Positions 13,980 to 16,224 of a stretch of DNA of 16,224 bases are shown in pieces. The notes under the pieces were generated by a model. The model was not told the DNA's origin and did no database searches. It saw only the letters and a list, made by a program, of their open reading frames with translations. This stretch comes from JBFEUI01 sp041547565 (GTDB taxonomy: Bacteria > Pseudomonadota > Gammaproteobacteria > Thiohalomonadales > Thiohalomonadaceae). The translations under genes and the position numbers were made by a program. Location: positions 1 through 16,224 of the forward strand of contig JBFEUI010000059.1 of the NCBI GenBank assembly GCA_041547565.1, given 5' to 3'. Position 1 is the first letter of the stretch; every line of letters begins with the position of its first letter.

Positions 13980-14017
13980 AGATGAACATTCGGGTGTGAC
14001 TACAGTATCGTGGCGAC

Positions 14018-14554
14018 TCAGTAGGATGACACATACAGGGGATAGAGCACTTCCTCTTCACGCTTGATGCGCTCGACCAGCACCTTCCCGATCTCGGCGA
14101 AATCCTTGGCAAAAGACGGTGCGAGATCCTTGTCCACGCCGATGGCTTCGTACTTTGACAGAAACTTCAGTGCCACCCTGGCGATGCCGTCCATTTCACG
14201 GCGAAACTCCTTGATCAGGGTGGCATTCATCTCATCATTCGCCAACATGTGATCGAGGTAGATATAGAGTTTGATATTTTCAGTCAGCAGATGTCCCTGC
14301 AAGTCCATCTTGAACTGCTCAAGCTGCCCGGCGACCTGTTCATAGTCGGCGGCCTCAAAGTGGGATTTTATATCGCCGTAGCGCCCCAGCAGCCGCTTGT
14401 GATCGGATTTGAGGTTTTCAATCAAATCGGGATGGTAGTGAATCTCGGTACCCGGCGCATTCTTGTATTGGGTTTCACCCTGTTTTTCCTGTGCCGTCTC
14501 TCCCCCCGCTTTAGCCGGACTTTCCGCCTCTTTTTTGCCAAAGAAATTAAACAT
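14018..14554 (-). CDS. Hemerythrin-like (HHE cation-binding) protein
   Basis: Predicted cytoplasmic four-helix-bundle protein of 178 residues of the hemerythrin/HHE group, whose members bind a di-iron centre and handle O2, NO or oxidative damage. After a low-complexity N-terminal tail of about 35 residues come the candidate ligands H39/H41 (IHYHPDLI), H52 (DHKRLL), H88 and E92 (HLLTE), H102 (YLDHM) and the acidic cluster E166-E168 near the C-terminus (REEEVLYPLY). The last helix has glutamates where classical hemerythrin has an HxxxD-type pair, so the exact metal set is uncertain. A strong AGGGAGAGG ribosome site precedes the ATG. It is transcribed alone, downstream of the acnB terminator, with a Crp/Fnr-type box in its promoter region. 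Confidence 0.82.
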   Translation of the reverse strand: MFNFFGKKEAESPAKAGGETAQEKQGETQYKNAPGTEIHYHPDLIENLKSDHKRLLGRYGDIKSHFEAADYEQVAGQLEQFKMDLQGHLLTENIKLYIYLDHMLANDEMNATLIKEFRREMDGIARVALKFLSKYEAIGVDKDLAPSFAKDFAEIGKVLVERIKREEEVLYPLYVSSY

Positions 14555-14634
14555 AAACCTCTCCCTGTATCTTCAGTTCGCCAAATAAGCCCAGTACGGC
14601 AGGCACGGCCCACCATTTGAATTAAACACTACGC

Positions 14635-14677
14635 ATGGTAGGGAAATAATCTATGGGCATTCCTTAACAAAGGTCAA
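14635..14677 (-). promoter_or_regulatory. Promoter region of the hemerythrin-like gene with Crp/Fnr-type box
   Basis: On the minus strand TTGACCTTTGTTAA (14677-14664) is a near-palindrome of the form TTGAC-N4-GTTAA, one base off perfect TTGAC-N4-GTCAA symmetry and related to FNR/DNR/HcpR-type boxes. TACCAT (14640-14635) fits a -10 placed so that the box is centred near -42, as in activator-dependent promoters. An alternative reading is a plain sigma-70 promoter with -35 TTGACC (14677-14672), 18-base spacer and -10 TAGATT (14653-14648). Both use the same bases, and the sequence cannot decide between them. Confidence 0.45.
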
Positions 14678-14705
14678 GTGGAATAAATTACAAAGGAAAA
14701 GGTGA

Positions 14706-14724
14706 AGCGGCAATCTCTGCCGCT
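14706..14724 (-). terminator. Probable intrinsic terminator of acnB
   Basis: A perfect 7-bp GC-rich stem, AGCGGCA (14706-14712) / TGCCGCT (14718-14724), with a five-base loop, lies 14 bases beyond the acnB stop codon. On the minus strand it is followed by TCACCTTTTCCTTTG, a broken but U-rich tract. It would insulate the hemerythrin-like gene from aconitase transcription. Confidence 0.6.
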
Positions 14725-14738
14725 CCCCCGCCGCTCTT

Positions 14739-16224
14739 TCAGGCCGCCACGATGGGGATGACCTTGTCCGCTTCGGACCGATACTCCTCAATCTGATGGA
14801 AATTTAGGTAACGGTAGATATCCTCGGCCATGGTATCGAGCATGGCGACCTTCTCCATGTACTCCTCCACCGTCGGCAGATGGCCGAGGATCGCCGTCAC
14901 CGCCGCCAGCTCGGCCGAGGAGAGATAGACGCGGGCCTCCTTGCCCATACGGTTGGGGAAATTACGGGTGGAGGTCGACACCACGGTAGCGCCATCGGCC
15001 ACACGCGCCTGATTGCCCATGCACAGCGAACAGCCCGGCACCTCGGTACGCGCCCCCGCCCTGCCGAAGATGCTGTAGTAGCCCTCCTGGGTGAGTTGGT
15101 GCTCGTCCATCCGGGTCGGCGGGGCAACCCACAGACGCGCAGGCACATTGGCCACCTCCTCCAATACCTTGCCGGCGGCCCGGTAGTGGCCGATGTTGGT
15201 CATGCAGGAGCCGAGAAACACCTCGTCCACCTGCTCGCCTGCGACCTCGGAAAGCGGCTTGATATCGTCCGGGTCGTTGGGACAGGCCAGCAGCGGTTCC
15301 CGGATTTCGTCGAGATCGATATCGATCACCGCCGCATACTCGGCATCGGCGTCCGCCTCCAGCAGTTGCGGATTCTCCAGCCACTGCTCCATCGACTCAA
15401 CGCGACGCTGCAGAGTACGCTTGTCCTCGTAACCGTTGGCCATCATCCATTTCAACAGGGTGACATTGGACTGCAGATACTCGATAACCGGTTCCCTGTT
15501 CAGCTTCACGGTACACCCTGCGGCAGAGCGTTCCGCCGAAGCATCTGACAGCTCAAAGGCCTGCTCGACCTTCAAATCCGGCAAGCCCTCGATCTCCAGA
15601 ATACGGCCGGAGAAAATATTCTTCTTGCCCGCCTTCTCCACTGTCAACAGCCCCTGCTGAATCGCCGCATAGGGGATGGCATTGACCAGTTCGCGCAGTG
15701 TCACGCCCGGCTGCATCGTGCCCTTGAAGCGCACCAGCACCGACTCGGGCATATCCAGCGGCATCACACCCAGTGCCGCGCCGAAGGCGACCAACCCCGA
15801 ACCGGCCGGGAAACTGATTCCCAGCGGAAAACGGGTATGGGAATCACCGCCGGTACCGACGGTATCGGGCAACAGCATGCGATTAAGCCAGGAGTGGATG
15901 ACACCGTCACCCGGACGCAGCGAAACACCGCTGCGGTTGGTGATGAAATTCGGCAATTCATGCTGCAGCTTGATATCCACAGGCTTGGGGTAGGCTGCCG
16001 TGTGACAGAAGCTCTGCATCACCAGGTCGGCAGAGAATCCCAGGCAAGCCAGTTCCTTGAGCTCATCGCGGGTCATGGCGCCGGTGGTATCCTGTGAGCC
16101 GACCGTGGTCATTCTCGGCTCACAGTAGGTGCCAGGACGAATCCCCTCCACGCCGCAAGCACGGCCGACCATCTTTTGTGCCAGCGTATAGCCTTTGCCG
16201 GTATCTACCGCTGAGACAGGACGA
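14739..16224 (-). CDS. acnB: Aconitate hydratase B (C-terminal part, cut by window edge)
   Basis: TCA-cycle [4Fe-4S] enzyme that interconverts citrate and isocitrate via cis-aconitate, and may also dehydrate 2-methylcitrate. About 494 C-terminal codons of a roughly 865-residue protein are present; the frame remains open to the right edge, where it reads VSAVDTGKGYTLAQKMVGRA. The three cluster-binding cysteines are visible as GSCMTNIGH and GCSLCMGNQ. Substrate-site segments TVGTGGDSHTRFP, SAAGCT and STSTRNFPNRMG are intact. Near-complete agreement with E. coli AcnB along its length, without gaps or frameshifts, makes the AcnB rather than AcnA assignment secure. The catalysed step directly precedes that of Icd, encoded 12 kb to the left, but the genes are separate transcription units. 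Confidence 0.98.
   Translation of the reverse strand, partial: RPVSAVDTGKGYTLAQKMVGRACGVEGIRPGTYCEPRMTTVGSQDTTGAMTRDELKELACLGFSADLVMQSFCHTAAYPKPVDIKLQHELPNFITNRSGVSLRPGDGVIHSWLNRMLLPDTVGTGGDSHTRFPLGISFPAGSGLVAFGAALGVMPLDMPESVLVRFKGTMQPGVTLRELVNAIPYAAIQQGLLTVEKAGKKNIFSGRILEIEGLPDLKVEQAFELSDASAERSAAGCTVKLNREPVIEYLQSNVTLLKWMMANGYEDKRTLQRRVESMEQWLENPQLLEADADAEYAAVIDIDLDEIREPLLACPNDPDDIKPLSEVAGEQVDEVFLGSCMTNIGHYRAAGKVLEEVANVPARLWVAPPTRMDEHQLTQEGYYSIFGRAGARTEVPGCSLCMGNQARVADGATVVSTSTRNFPNRMGKEARVYLSSAELAAVTAILGHLPTVEEYMEKVAMLDTMAEDIYRYLNFHQIEEYRSEADKVIPIVAA

Overview
The window looks like a chromosomal segment of a gammaproteobacterium, with coding sequence that is moderately GC-rich by eye. ClpS, Icd, RluE, NudJ, MnmA, HflD and AcnB all read as close relatives of the E. 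coli proteins. The order icd | rluE-nudJ-mnmA-hflD, with icd divergent from rluE, is the order I recall for E. coli. The genus cannot be fixed from this sequence alone. No tRNA, rRNA, CRISPR array, insertion sequence or phage gene was seen.

Layout. Positions 1-1319 (minus strand) hold the clpS-clpA pair, with clpA cut by the left edge. Positions 1473-2729 (minus) are NADP-dependent isocitrate dehydrogenase. A 114-bp divergent control region follows, with a near-ideal extended -10 and an interrupted inverted repeat. It leads into a tight plus-strand operon, rluE-nudJ-mnmA-hflD (2844-5665), for RNA modification and housekeeping. Two of its junctions are ATGA overlaps. The purB gene that follows hflD in E. 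coli is absent.

Positions 5679-13603 are a signalling block not found at this place in E. coli. On the minus strand, in transcription order, it has a predicted outer-membrane beta-barrel protein (10883-9957), an orphan ModA-like periplasmic binding protein (9773-9027), a two-TM hybrid histidine kinase (8994-6892) and a receiver-PP2C/SpoIIE phosphatase (6845-5679). Diverging on the plus strand are an HDOD protein (11136-12002) and a GAF-PAS-GGDEF diguanylate cyclase (12008-13603), five bases apart. The divergent intergenic region carries a perfect 14-bp AT-rich palindrome. A working model is that an envelope signal is bound by the ModA-like protein and read by the kinase. It would leave through the phosphatase response regulator, possibly with c-di-GMP output from the divergent arm. 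This block is the best candidate for an undescribed system; the functional links are inferred from gene order and domains only.

Positions 13752-16224 hold a 68-residue hypothetical protein (plus), a hemerythrin-like HHE protein (minus) with a Crp/Fnr-type box upstream, and the C-terminal half of aconitase B (minus), cut by the right edge and followed by a probable terminator. Aconitase B and isocitrate dehydrogenase catalyse consecutive TCA-cycle steps but are about 12 kb apart here and not co-transcribed.
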